64,000 nucleotides of DNA, taken from a bacterium (GTDB lineage: Bacteria; CAIWAD01). The stretch is from positions 282,457-346,456 of the forward strand of contig JAUIFJ010000001.1 of the NCBI GenBank assembly GCA_030429345.1. The letters run 5' to 3'. Each line of letters opens with the position of its first letter. Within the stretch, counting starts at the first letter, position 1. Shown here one piece after another: positions 8,030 through 17,356 of this stretch. The notes beneath the pieces were generated by a model that made no database searches, was not told the origin of the DNA, and was given only the letters and a program-made list of their open reading frames with translations. The position numbers were made by a program, and so were the translations under genes.

Positions 8030-9616
8030 ATGAAGAAACTGATGAGCTTTGTCGCCCTTGGCGGCCTGCTGCTCGGATCGCTGGCGATGACGGCCCAGGC
8101 CGTTCCCAGCTACACGGTCAGCAACGGCACGGATGTGATCAATGTCCATGTCGATCCCTACTTCCTCGATCCCGGGGACGATGTAGTCGATTTCTACAGC
8201 TACGGCAATCCTGTCGGCAGTTCGGCCAACACGGGATTCGAGCAGTTCGATACGGCCCTGATCTACCTGACCCTGGATGACCAGGGCAACTACGGCCTGG
8301 TCACGGTCTTCGATCGACCCGGCGGTGGCGGCGGCAACGTGAGCCTGACGTATACGGGCCTGCCGATCGGTTCCAGTCTCGCCGTCAACGACGATCCCGG
8401 GGACCCCCACAACTTCAATCCGGCCACCGGTGCGGGGAACGCGTCCTACAACTGGGTCAGCTGCTGCACCGACGGATCGGCCTGGCAGCTGCCCGATTCG
8501 AGCAACTTCGAGATCACGTTGAACTACACCTTCAACGCCGGTCTGGACACCCTGCGCTTCATCACCTTCGACCCCTGCAACCAGGACGAGCTGCTCTTCT
8601 TCGACCTGGATGTGACACAGCCTGTGATCCTGCGCGCCCAGGACGGCGGCCAGGAGCTGCCGGACTGCAACAACAACGGCGCGGCCGACTTCTGCGACAT
8701 CTCGTCGGGCGTCAGCCAGGACTGCAACGGCAACGGCATTCCCGACGAATGCGAGAACGACTGCAACGGCAACGGCCTGGACGACCAGTGCGACATCGAC
8801 ACGGGCTTCAGCATGGACTGCAACGGCAACGGCATTCCCGACGAGTGTGAGACGGATTGCAACGGCAACGGCGTGCCAGACGACTGCGACATTGCCGGAG
8901 GCGCCAGCGCCGACTGCAACGGCAACGGCATTCCGGACGAGTGCGAGGCCGATTGCAACAACAACGGCGTGGCCGACGACTGCGACATCGACACCGGTTT
9001 CAGCCAGGACTGCAACGGCAATGGCATTCCGGACGAGTGCGAGGCCGACTGCGACAACGACGGCATCCCCGACGACTGCGAAGCCGACTGCGACGGCAAC
9101 GGCACACCCGACGACTGTGAGTTCGAGGACTGCAACCAGAACGGCACGCACGACATGTGCGACATCCTGGACGACACGAGCCTTGACTGCGACGCCAACG
9201 GCCTCATCGACAGCTGCGAGGACGGCTACGTCGACTGCAACGGCAACGGCACCTGGGACATGTGCGACATCGCCTCCGGCAGCAGCTTGGATGACAACGG
9301 CAACGGCATTCCGGACGAGTGCGAAGGAACGACCGACACGGAAGACCAGCCGCGCGAGTTCGGCCTGAAGGGCAACTTCCCGAACCCCTTCAATCCGACT
9401 ACGCTGATCGAGTTCAGCCTGGCCGAGACGGCCCCGGCCCGCCTGGCGGTATACTCCGTCGACGGCGCCCTGGTGCGCACCTTGGTCGATGGCCTGACTC
9501 CCGCCGGCCTGCATCGCATCAGCTTCGATGCCGGCGAACTGGCCAGCGGTGTCTACATCTACCGCCTGCAGAGCGAAGGCCGCGTAGCCAGCGGCAAGAT
9601 GCTCCTGGTCCGCTAG
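8030..9616 (+). CDS. Secreted repeat protein with FlgD-like C-terminal sorting domain
   Basis: The protein has 528 residues. I chose the ATG at 8030 because it follows AGGGGG and starts a good signal peptide (MKKLMSFVALGGLLLGSLAM, cut after AQA); the frame is open further upstream without a signal. Residues 25-205 form a beta-rich domain. Residues about 212-433 are fourteen short cysteine-rich repeats. The last ~80 residues (FGLKGNFPNPFNPTT ... GVYIYRLQSEGRVASGKMLLVR) are the FlgD-like/type IX-style C-terminal domain used for surface export in FCB-group bacteria. The protein is probably cell-surface or extracellular. The binding partner is unknown. A strong terminator follows. Confidence 0.8.
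   Translation: MKKLMSFVALGGLLLGSLAMTAQAVPSYTVSNGTDVINVHVDPYFLDPGDDVVDFYSYGNPVGSSANTGFEQFDTALIYLTLDDQGNYGLVTVFDRPGGGGGNVSLTYTGLPIGSSLAVNDDPGDPHNFNPATGAGNASYNWVSCCTDGSAWQLPDSSNFEITLNYTFNAGLDTLRFITFDPCNQDELLFFDLDVTQPVILRAQDGGQELPDCNNNGAADFCDISSGVSQDCNGNGIPDECENDCNGNGLDDQCDIDTGFSMDCNGNGIPDECETDCNGNGVPDDCDIAGGASADCNGNGIPDECEADCNNNGVADDCDIDTGFSQDCNGNGIPDECEADCDNDGIPDDCEADCDGNGTPDDCEFEDCNQNGTHDMCDILDDTSLDCDANGLIDSCEDGYVDCNGNGTWDMCDIASGSSLDDNGNGIPDECEGTTDTEDQPREFGLKGNFPNPFNPTTLIEFSLAETAPARLAVYSVDGALVRTLVDGLTPAGLHRISFDAGELASGVYIYRLQSEGRVASGKMLLVR
8663..9327 (+). repeat. Fourteen tandem DCNGNGxPDxC repeats (protein-level repeat)
   Basis: The repeats follow D-C-N-x-N-G-x-x-D-x-C-D/E and alternate between about 13 and 19 residues. 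The longer ones add linkers such as IDTGFSQ. The pattern resembles thrombospondin type 3 or dockerin-like calcium loops, with Asp/Asn at the ligand positions and two cysteines per unit. At DNA level the units are similar (repeated GACTGCAACGGCAACGG). Calcium binding and disulfide rigidity are inferred from the family. Confidence 0.8.
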
Positions 9617-9639
9617 GCGCTGAACCCTTGTTCGAAACG

Positions 9640-9681
9640 AAAGAAAGCCCCCGGCGGATGATCGCCGGGGGCTTTCTTTTT
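9640..9681 (+). terminator. Rho-independent terminator
   Basis: A long stem AGAAAGCCCCCGGCG / CGCCGGGGGCTTTCT with a short loop (GATGAT) is followed by TTTT. It lies 30 bases after the repeat-protein stop. Confidence 0.9.
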
Positions 9682-10075
9682 GTCCGCAGCATTCTGCTGC
9701 GGCTTTCTGCAGGCACCGCTACGCGGTGCATAGGTACGTCAATCCCGCGCAGGCGGGAATCCTGATCCGCCCACCATTCAGTCGCCCCCGCGAAGGCGGG
9801 GGCCTATGTATGCAAGAAGAGAGTCGCAACATGACAGTTGATGCGCGATAATGCGCACAAGTGACACCTACCCAGGTACTCGATCACAATGGGCCCCCGC
9901 CTTCGCGGGGGCGACTGAAGGAGGGAAGCTGCGGTTCCAGGTTCTGGGTCTCTGTGTTCGGCTCATTCACATGCAGCAAAACGACACCCGCACCGCTACG
10001 CGGTGCTTGCCTCTAGCCTCGCAGAATGCTGCGGACTCGGGCAAGAACCAATACCCTGCCGCCATCTCGCCAGAA
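9682..10075. repeat. Gene-free stretch of palindromic dispersed repeats
   Basis: No convincing gene is present. The stretch holds GC-rich palindromes that recur elsewhere in the window. CCGCAGCATTCTGCTGCGG is at about 9684. GCACCGCTACGCGGTGC is at 9712 and again at 9990. A CGCCCCCGCGAAGGCGGGGG element is at about 9782, with its reverse complement near 9894. They resemble REP/BIME-type units. They lie between convergent genes (the repeat protein and recQ), where such elements usually accumulate. Confidence 0.7.
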
Positions 10076-11551
10076 TCATGACATGCACGTATCACAGTTC
10101 CCGCAGGGAGGGTCCTCGAAGCCGAAGTAGGCGTGCAGGAAGCTGCGGCGGCACTCTTCCTGCTTGATGTATTGCACCAGCTGGTAGAGGCGCTGCTGGT
10201 CGTGGGTCTTCTTCTGCTTGCGCAGGGAATCGTCGAAGAGGGCGTCGGCGTCTTTTCCGCCCAGGTTCTTTGTCGTACGCAGGTCGCGGCGCGCCAGCTC
10301 TCCCTGTGTGACGCCATAGCGATCCAGCAGGTTCAGGGCCGTTTCCAGGCGGAAATCCGTGTTGCTTTTCCAGGTCATCTGGGCGCGCAGCCAATCGAGG
10401 CCCTGGCTGTTGAGCTCCTCCGGCTTCTCGTCGATCACTTCCACGAGCCGGCCCAGGTAGTCCGCCCCGGGATTGGCCCAGTCGAGGAACTCCATCTGGA
10501 TCAACAGGTCCTGTTCGTCGTACAGCAGTTCACAGCGGGCCGGCAGCCCATCGCGTCCGGCGCGGCCCGTCTCCTGGGCATAGGCCTCCATCGAGCCCGG
10601 CAGCTCGGCATGGAGGATGGTGCCGATGTCCTCCTTGTCCACGCCCATGCCGAAGGCGTTCGTCGCCAGCACCAGCGGGCACTCGCCCTTCATGAAGGCG
10701 TCCTGCAGGCCGCGCCTTGCGGAGGCGGACAGGCGGCCATGGTAGCGCAGGTGTTCGACGCCGGCTTTTTCCAGCAGGCCGGAGAACCGTTCCAGGGTCT
10801 TCACCAGGGCGAAGTAGACAATCGCGGAGCCGCGGCCCGCCTCGAGAAGCTCCTGGATTGCCGCGAGCTTCTCCGAGTCGCCGTGGACCTGTCTCACGCC
10901 GAGGAACAGGTTCGGCCGCTCCACGCCTTCGTGGAAGACCTTGACCTGTGCAGGATCCAGCCGGCTGTGATGCAGAATGTCCTCCTGCACGCGCGGCGTC
11001 GCCGTGGCGGTCAGGGCAAGGGTCGGCGGATTGCCCAGCAGTTCGCGGAATTTCCCGATGCGGCTGTAGTCGGGGCGGAAGTCGTGGCCCCATTCACTCA
11101 GGCAGTGGGCCTCATCGATGGCCAGCAGCATCGGTTCCGCCCGACGGATGCCGGCAATGAACTCCGGCTTGCGGAAGCGCTCCGGTGTCACATACAGCAA
11201 CCGGATCCTGCCTTCCAGCACGGCCTTCAAGCGGGCTTCGCGTTCCCGGGCCCGGATCGAACTGTTGATGAATGTCGCCGCCACGCCCTTTGCCTGCAGG
11301 CCGTCGACCTGGTCCTTCATCAGCGCGATCAGGGGGGAAACGACCAGGCACAGCCCCTGGCAGACAAGGGGAGGAATCTGGTAGCACAGACTCTTGCCCA
11401 TGCCGGTGGGCATCAGCACCAGGCTGTGCTCGCCCTGCAGGGCCCGCTCGATGATCTCGCGCTGCGGGCCGCGGAACTCCGAGTGGCCGAAGGTCTCACG
11501 CAGGATCCGCTCCGGCTCGTCGGCGGGGTCCCGCTCCGGCTGAGGGCTCAT
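10076..11551 (-). CDS. recQ: Short RecQ-family ATP-dependent DNA helicase
   Basis: The protein has 491 residues. The superfamily 2 helicase core is complete: PTGMGKS (48-54), DEAH (146-149), SATATP-like motif III (ALTATATPRV), and GRAGRDG motif VI. The zinc module closes the protein, with Cys467, Cys483, Cys486 and Cys489. It lacks the winged-helix and HRDC domains of the ~600-residue classical RecQ, as several short RecQ homologues do. It would unwind 3'-5' at forks and recombination intermediates. Its start overlaps the stop of the slyX-like gene (ATGA), and it is the last gene of a four-gene minus-strand operon. Confidence 0.92.
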   Translation of the reverse strand: MSPQPERDPADEPERILRETFGHSEFRGPQREIIERALQGEHSLVLMPTGMGKSLCYQIPPLVCQGLCLVVSPLIALMKDQVDGLQAKGVAATFINSSIRAREREARLKAVLEGRIRLLYVTPERFRKPEFIAGIRRAEPMLLAIDEAHCLSEWGHDFRPDYSRIGKFRELLGNPPTLALTATATPRVQEDILHHSRLDPAQVKVFHEGVERPNLFLGVRQVHGDSEKLAAIQELLEAGRGSAIVYFALVKTLERFSGLLEKAGVEHLRYHGRLSASARRGLQDAFMKGECPLVLATNAFGMGVDKEDIGTILHAELPGSMEAYAQETGRAGRDGLPARCELLYDEQDLLIQMEFLDWANPGADYLGRLVEVIDEKPEELNSQGLDWLRAQMTWKSNTDFRLETALNLLDRYGVTQGELARRDLRTTKNLGGKDADALFDDSLRKQKKTHDQQRLYQLVQYIKQEECRRSFLHAYFGFEDPPCGNCDTCMS

Positions 11552-11709
11552 TCGCCGCCCAGGCCGTTCTCCAGCTTCTGCAGCCGGACCTCCATCGCTT
11601 CCAGGCGCTTTTCCTGGTCGATGACGACCTCGTTGAGCTGGTGGGTGAAGCGCTCCAGCCAGGCCAGCTTCGTCTCGAGCTCGGTCTGCTTCTGGGTCTT
11701 GTCACTCAT
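11548..11709 (-). CDS. SlyX-like small coiled-coil protein
   Basis: The protein has 53 residues and is almost entirely one coiled coil (LETKLAWLERFTHQLNEVV ... RLEAMEVRLQKLENGL). Length, heptads and the LAWLE...LNEVV pattern match the SlyX family, whose function is unknown. It is wedged between the patatin and recQ genes: its ATG overlaps the patatin stop by 8 bases, and its TGA overlaps the recQ ATG. Translation of the three is thus coupled. Confidence 0.7.
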   Translation of the reverse strand: MSDKTQKQTELETKLAWLERFTHQLNEVVIDQEKRLEAMEVRLQKLENGLGGE

Positions 11710-12568
11710 GGTGCCTCCCGGTTTCAGAAGGGGTTGTCCTCGTCTTGTCCTTCAGGGCCGCCCGAATGGCGGGCAGGGCGGCGCGGGTGGCGGCGCGACC
11801 GGCGGCAATGGCCTCCTCGACCTTGGAGAAGTGGTGATACTCCATGTCGTCCAGGTCGGGGCGGATGACCACATCGGCCAACTCGCGCCGGTGGTTCACA
11901 TTGTGGTGCTGGATGATGAAGAAGGCCTGCCGCATCACGTCGAAGGGTGTGCGGATATCCTCGGAGATCAGGGGGTGTGATACGTCAACGGCGATCACGA
12001 CTTCCGCTCCGGCGTCAATGGCGCTGAGCACCGGAACATCGTCGACCATGCCGCCGTCGACCAGGGTGCGTCCCTGGACCTCCAGCGGCTGGTAGAGCCC
12101 GGGAATGGTCGCGCTGGCCAGCATGGCCGGGATCAGCTCGCCGTCGCGCAGCATCACGCGTTCTCCCGAATACAAGTCCGTCGCCACGGCGACGTACTCC
12201 ATCGGCAGCCCTTCGATGCGAAGGCCGTCCAGGCGTTTCTCGAGCCGCTTGCGCACTTTCTTCCATTCGAAGAAGCCCTTGCTGCCGATCTTCCAGTCGA
12301 TCATGCGGAAGATGTTCAGCCGGTCCGCCTCCAGCCGGATGGAATCCAGCGGCATGCCGGCGCTGTAGTACCCGCCGACGATGCTGCCCATGGAGGTGCC
12401 GACCACCAGGTCCGGCTTCAGGCCTTCCTCCTCCAGTACCTGCAGCACGCCGATGTGCGAGAAGCCCAGCGCGGCTCCACCTCCCAGGGCCAGGGCCACC
12501 TTCGGCCCGACATCGGCCAGGGCGCAACTGTTCCAGAGCAGCAGCAGGGCTGACAGGAAACGGATCAC
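11702..12568 (-). CDS. Patatin-like phospholipase, exported
   Basis: The protein has 288 residues and a GTG start that overlaps the stop of the upstream gene (GTGA). A short signal-like segment opens it (VIRFLSALLLLWNSCALA). The patatin catalytic features are present: oxyanion loop GGGAALG (29-35), nucleophile Ser59 in GTSMG, and Asp171 in DGGMVDD. It resembles the RssA/YchK type of bacterial patatin, and would hydrolyse acyl ester bonds in lipids, probably in the periplasm. The frame is also open far upstream, but that part is a shadow of the DUF2797 gene. Confidence 0.85.
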   Translation of the reverse strand: MIRFLSALLLLWNSCALADVGPKVALALGGGAALGFSHIGVLQVLEEEGLKPDLVVGTSMGSIVGGYYSAGMPLDSIRLEADRLNIFRMIDWKIGSKGFFEWKKVRKRLEKRLDGLRIEGLPMEYVAVATDLYSGERVMLRDGELIPAMLASATIPGLYQPLEVQGRTLVDGGMVDDVPVLSAIDAGAEVVIAVDVSHPLISEDIRTPFDVMRQAFFIIQHHNVNHRRELADVVIRPDLDDMEYHHFSKVEEAIAAGRAATRAALPAIRAALKDKTRTTPSETGRHHE

Positions 12569-13380
12569 AGAACCTCCAGCGCGGCCTGAAAGCCGCTGTG
12601 TTTGCGAATGTTGACCACGCCCGAATCCAGGAGCAGATACTGTCCCTTGAGGGCGATCAGTTCCCCTTCCGCCACGGAGACCTTCTCGAGATTGATCGAT
12701 TTGACCTTCTCCGGCCAGCGCAGGCTCGGGTAGTCGAAAGTGTACAGGGGTCGTTCGTCCAGAATGGCCTCCCGGTACTCCTCCGGAAAATCGGCGATCA
12801 CCGTTTCCACCTGGGCCTCCAGGTCGATTTCCGGGCGCAGGTTCTTCAGCATGCGCTGCCATTGGGTGCGATCGCTGAAGGACTGCGCCAGGTGATGCTC
12901 CAGCTTGCCCACCGTGAAGCGGTCGGCGACCCGGGCCACGGGAATCGCCGCGTGAGCGCCCTGGTCCATCCAGCGCGTCGGAATATTGACCTGGCGGGTG
13001 ATGCCGACCTTCGCACCGCTGCTCAGCGCCACATAGAGGAAATGCGGCTGGAAGCAGTGGTTGCGTCCCCACTCCGGATCCCGACAAGGGTCGTCTTCCT
13101 TGTGGAAATGGCAGAGTTCCGGCTTGAGGATGCAGATGTCGTTTTGCGGCAGGCGACGAAAGCAGTCGTAGCAGCTTCCCTCGCCGAAGCTTTTGCGGGT
13201 GGGCTGGCCGCAATGGATGCAGCGGATGGAGCCGCTGGCCTTCAGACGAATCCGCTTGCCGAGCAGGTCGTTGAGGGCGAGCGGATGCCGTTCCTTGTCG
13301 AAGGCGTCCACCAGTTCGTAGGCGACCGGCGTTTCGTGCCGGACGCGCATCTTCTTCAGGGTTCCTTCCCAGAGTGCCAT
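12565..13380 (-). CDS. DUF2797 family protein
   Basis: The protein has 271 residues. A four-cysteine zinc ribbon is visible (Cys54, Cys57, Cys70, Cys73). A conserved DUF2797 core follows, with LYVALSSGAKVGITRQVNIPTRWMDQGA near residues 113-140, which looks like a divergent GIY-YIG-type nuclease core. The frame continues open upstream through the FMN riboswitch region in the other strand, so the start was placed at the ATG at 13380, where similarity begins. Biochemical role is unknown. It is the first gene of the DUF2797-patatin-slyX-recQ operon. Confidence 0.8.
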   Translation of the reverse strand: MALWEGTLKKMRVRHETPVAYELVDAFDKERHPLALNDLLGKRIRLKASGSIRCIHCGQPTRKSFGEGSCYDCFRRLPQNDICILKPELCHFHKEDDPCRDPEWGRNHCFQPHFLYVALSSGAKVGITRQVNIPTRWMDQGAHAAIPVARVADRFTVGKLEHHLAQSFSDRTQWQRMLKNLRPEIDLEAQVETVIADFPEEYREAILDERPLYTFDYPSLRWPEKVKSINLEKVSVAEGELIALKGQYLLLDSGVVNIRKHSGFQAALEVL

Positions 13381-13479
13381 GAGATCCTCGCTGCTGGCTG
13401 CTTTGCGGGCAATATACACAGCCTGCGGACCCGGAATGAGTGCTGCGGATGCGAGCCGGAGTTGCCACAGGTCAAGGAA

Positions 13480-13508
13480 TTGCCAATTCTTTCCCGCTAC
13501 ACTAGCTT
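13480..13508 (+). promoter_or_regulatory. Candidate promoter for the riboflavin operon
   Basis: TTGCCA (13480-13485), a 17-base spacer, then TAGCTT. The -35 is good and the -10 weak. Its place 40 bases before the FMN aptamer is right for transcription of the leader. Confidence 0.3.
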
Positions 13509-13547
13509 CCGCCCTGAAGCACGAGCTTCGACGCCGCGTTGCGGCGA

Positions 13548-13692
13548 ACCGGTTCTCGGGGTGGGTGAAATTCCCAATCGGCGGTGAAAGCCCGCGACTC
13601 CCGGACAGCTCTAGCGGCAAGCCGCTTGGCCGTCTGGGACTGATCCTGTGAAACTCAGGGGCCGACGGTGACAGTCCGGATGGTAGAGAACG
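13548..13692 (+). promoter_or_regulatory. FMN riboswitch (RFN element)
   Basis: Conserved RFN segments occur in the proper order: GGGTGAAATTCCCAATCGGC, GGTGAAAGCCCGCGA, a variable stem (13606-13638), GATCCTGTGAAACTCAGG, then CCGACGGTGACAGTCCGGAT and GGTAGAGAA. It senses FMN and represses the rib genes when FMN is plentiful. Downstream, CCGGGC (13720) can pair with GCCCGG (13744), followed by a mildly T-rich stretch. This may be the expression platform, but I see no perfect intrinsic terminator. The start codon of ribD is 137 bases downstream. Confidence 0.95.
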
Positions 13693-13829
13693 GGTAGAAC
13701 ATGGATTCTGATTGAAAGACCGGGCCGGCGTTTCACGTCGGGAGCCCGGACTTTCCTCGTTGCGTTTTCGCGCGACGGCCTCCTCTCTGCCTTCCTCTAC
13801 GGATTCCGCCCCCTCATCTGGAGTGCTCC

Positions 13830-14960
13830 ATGCCGTGTGACACGGACCTGATGCAGCGCTGTCTCGACCTGGCCAGCCAGGGTCGCGGCGCCGTGCATCC
13901 CAATCCCATGGTCGGCGCCGTGCTTTCGCGGAAGGGCGAGATCCTGGCCGAAGGCTGGCATCGCGGCCCTGGAAAGGCGCACGCGGAAGCGGACTGTCTG
14001 CGTGAGACTCCGGACGGCGGCGCGCGCGGCCTGACGCTGCACGTGAACCTGGAGCCCTGCTCGCATCACGGACGCACGCCGCCCTGCTGCGAGCTGCTCG
14101 TGCGCAAGGGTGTCTCACGGGTTGTCTGCGGCATGGTGGATCCCAATCCGCGGGTCGCGGGGAGCGGCATCTGCCATTTGCGAGAGCACGGGATCGAGGT
14201 CGAAGTCGGCGTGCTCGAGGCCGAATGCCGCGAGCTGAACCGCACCTTCGTCACACGGCAGCTGCAGGGGCGACCGCGTGTCGAGTTGAAATGGGCCCAG
14301 AGCCTGGACGGCATGCTGACGGACGCTCCGGGTCGTCCGCTGGCCCTGACGGGCAAGGCTTCCCGGCGCTTCGTGCACGGTCTGCGCGCGCAACTGCCGG
14401 CGATCCTGGCGGGAAGCGGCACAGCGCTGGCCGATGACCCGCTGCTGACGGTGCGTGATGCGGATGGCACTCAGCCCCTGCGGATTGTCCTGGACGGCGG
14501 CGCGCGCCTGGCGCCGGACAGCCGCCTGGCGCGGAGCTGTGATACGGCGCCGCTCTGGATCGCCGTTGCCGAGAATGCGGAACCGGCGCGCTGCCGGGCG
14601 CTGGAGGCGGCCGGCGCGCGAGTGCTTCGCCTGCCGCAAGGGAGCGGGGGCCTGTCCCTCGAGGCGCTCCTGGTCGAAGTGGACCGCGCAGGCCTGGACG
14701 GCCTGCTGGTCGAAGGAGGCGCGCAGGTCTTGCGCTCCTTCCTGGAGGCCGGCCTGGCGGATCGCCTGCATGTGGGCATCGCGCCGCTCTGGCTCGGGAA
14801 AGGGCTGCCGGCCCTGGAGCGCCGGGAACTGCACAAGGACTTTGGCGTGCTGCGCCAGGAACAGATCGAGAACGACCAGTGGATCACGCTGGAATCGCGG
14901 GCCTCGCGGGAGGCGCTGCGGGCTCGGGGAGAAGAGGACGATGTTCACGGGAATCGTTGA
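13830..14960 (+). CDS. ribD: Bifunctional pyrimidine deaminase/reductase RibD
   Basis: The protein has 376 residues. It converts the product of GTP cyclohydrolase II to 5-amino-6-ribitylamino-uracil phosphate in two steps: deamination, then NADPH-dependent reduction. The deaminase domain (1-145) has the zinc motif His51-Ala-Glu53 with Cys77 and Cys86 in PCSHHGRTPPC. The reductase domain (150-365) has KWAQSLDGML and LLVEGGAQVL. Both halves are intact and of usual length. A GGAG motif precedes the ATG. It is the first gene under the FMN riboswitch, and its 3' end overlaps ribE by 20 bases. Confidence 0.97.
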   Translation: MPCDTDLMQRCLDLASQGRGAVHPNPMVGAVLSRKGEILAEGWHRGPGKAHAEADCLRETPDGGARGLTLHVNLEPCSHHGRTPPCCELLVRKGVSRVVCGMVDPNPRVAGSGICHLREHGIEVEVGVLEAECRELNRTFVTRQLQGRPRVELKWAQSLDGMLTDAPGRPLALTGKASRRFVHGLRAQLPAILAGSGTALADDPLLTVRDADGTQPLRIVLDGGARLAPDSRLARSCDTAPLWIAVAENAEPARCRALEAAGARVLRLPQGSGGLSLEALLVEVDRAGLDGLLVEGGAQVLRSFLEAGLADRLHVGIAPLWLGKGLPALERRELHKDFGVLRQEQIENDQWITLESRASREALRARGEEDDVHGNR

Positions 14961-15591
14961 AGAGACCGGCCGCCTGGAGCGCGTCGAGCCCCTGGCCGAC
15001 GGACGGCAGCTGCGCATCGGGGCGGCGCGCGTGCTCGAGGACCTGAAGATCGAGGACAGCATTGCCGTCAACGGCGTCTGCCTGACGGTTGTCGCGCGGG
15101 ACGCCGCCGGCTTCTCGGTGCAGGCCGTGCGTGAGACCTTGTCCAAGACGACGATCGGTTCGCTGTCCGCCGGCGCGGCCCTCAACCTGGAGCGCGCACT
15201 GACGCCGTCCACGCGCATGGGCGGGCATTTCGTCCAGGGGCACGTGGACTGCGTGGGCCGCGTGCGCTCGCTGACTCCGGCGGATCCGGGCCGCGAGGTC
15301 TGGATCACCTTTCCGCGGGAGTTCGCGCGTTATGTCGTACGCACGGGCAGCGTCGCCATCGAAGGCGTCAGCCTGACCGTGGCCGCCGTCGAGGGCGACG
15401 CCCTGAAGATCGCGCTGATCCCGCATACGCTGGACCAGACGACCCTGCAGGGGCTGGCGGCCGGAAGCGCGCTCAACCTGGAATTCGATTGCCTGGCCAA
15501 GTACGTGGAAGGCGTGCTGGCCCACGGCAGGCCTTCCGGCGGCCTGGACGAGGCAGCCTTGCGCCGGATGGGCTACGGCGGGGATTTGTAA
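14941..15591 (+). CDS. ribE: Riboflavin synthase alpha subunit
   Basis: The protein has 216 residues. It catalyses dismutation of two molecules of dimethyl-ribityllumazine to riboflavin. It starts with the hallmark MFTGIVEE. It has the internal duplication of the family: GVCLTVV and MGGHFVQGHVD in the first half, GVSLTVA in the second. The ATG at 14941 lies inside the end of ribD; a longer frame starting at 14455 is a ribD shadow. The length is normal. It lies in the ribD-ribE-ribBA-ribH operon. Confidence 0.97.
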   Translation: MFTGIVEETGRLERVEPLADGRQLRIGAARVLEDLKIEDSIAVNGVCLTVVARDAAGFSVQAVRETLSKTTIGSLSAGAALNLERALTPSTRMGGHFVQGHVDCVGRVRSLTPADPGREVWITFPREFARYVVRTGSVAIEGVSLTVAAVEGDALKIALIPHTLDQTTLQGLAAGSALNLEFDCLAKYVEGVLAHGRPSGGLDEAALRRMGYGGDL

Positions 15592-15609
15592 TACAGAAAG
15601 GATGTCGTC

Positions 15610-16821
<1,212 letters not shown>

Positions 16822-16860
16822 TCGCAGTGTGTTGACTCACCGATCCACAAGGAGATTGCC

Positions 16861-17322
16861 ATGAAGACCCTGGAAGGGCAGCTGAATGCCAAGGGACGCC
16901 GCTTTGCCATCGTGCTGGCCCGCTTCAACGACATGATCGGCTCCCAGCTGCTGGGGGGAGCGATGGATTGCATCACGCGTCACGGAGGACTGGAGAAGGA
17001 CGTGCAGCTGCTGCGCGTGCCCGGAGCCTTCGAGATTCCGCTGGCCGTGCGCAAGCTGGCCGACCAGGCCAAGGTCGATGCCATCATCTGCCTGGGTGCG
17101 GTGATTCGCGGCTCGACGCCCCACTTCGACTACGTGGCCGGCGAGGCGACCAAGGGCATCGCCCAGGTCATGCTCGACAGCCGCATGCCGATCTCCTTCG
17201 GCATCCTGACCACCGACACCATCGAGCAGGCCGTGGAACGCGCGGGCACCAAGGCCGGTAACAAGGGCTGGGACGCGGCGCTGTCGGCGATCGAGATGGC
17301 GGATCTCTGCGCCCGGATCTAG
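16861..17322 (+). CDS. ribH: 6,7-dimethyl-8-ribityllumazine synthase
   Basis: The protein has 153 residues. It joins the products of RibD and RibBA to form lumazine, the substrate of RibE; the family forms pentamers or 60-mer capsids. Signature segments are present: [13 protein letters not shown], and [22 protein letters not shown] with the active-site His in its usual place. A strong AAGGAGA lies 7 bases upstream. It is the last biosynthetic gene of the operon. Confidence 0.97.
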   Translation: MKTLEGQLNAKGRRFAIVLARFNDMIGSQLLGGAMDCITRHGGLEKDVQLLRVPGAFEIPLAVRKLADQAKVDAIICLGAVIRGSTPHFDYVAGEATKGIAQVMLDSRMPISFGILTTDTIEQAVERAGTKAGNKGWDAALSAIEMADLCARI

Positions 17323-17356
17323 CAACATTCCCGATCGAAGCCTGTACGGAATCCGC

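Noticed and set aside
8663..9327. Regular DNA repeats that could be mistaken for a CRISPR array
   Set aside because: The repeats are in-frame protein repeats of a secreted protein; spacers are not unique and are coding.
7925..9514. 529-codon open frame on the minus strand opposite the repeat protein
   Set aside because: It mirrors the repeat codons (runs of VAVAVG), has no family likeness and lies opposite a clear secreted protein.
10133..11980. 615-codon plus-strand frame across recQ and patatin
   Set aside because: Shadow of well-supported minus-strand genes.
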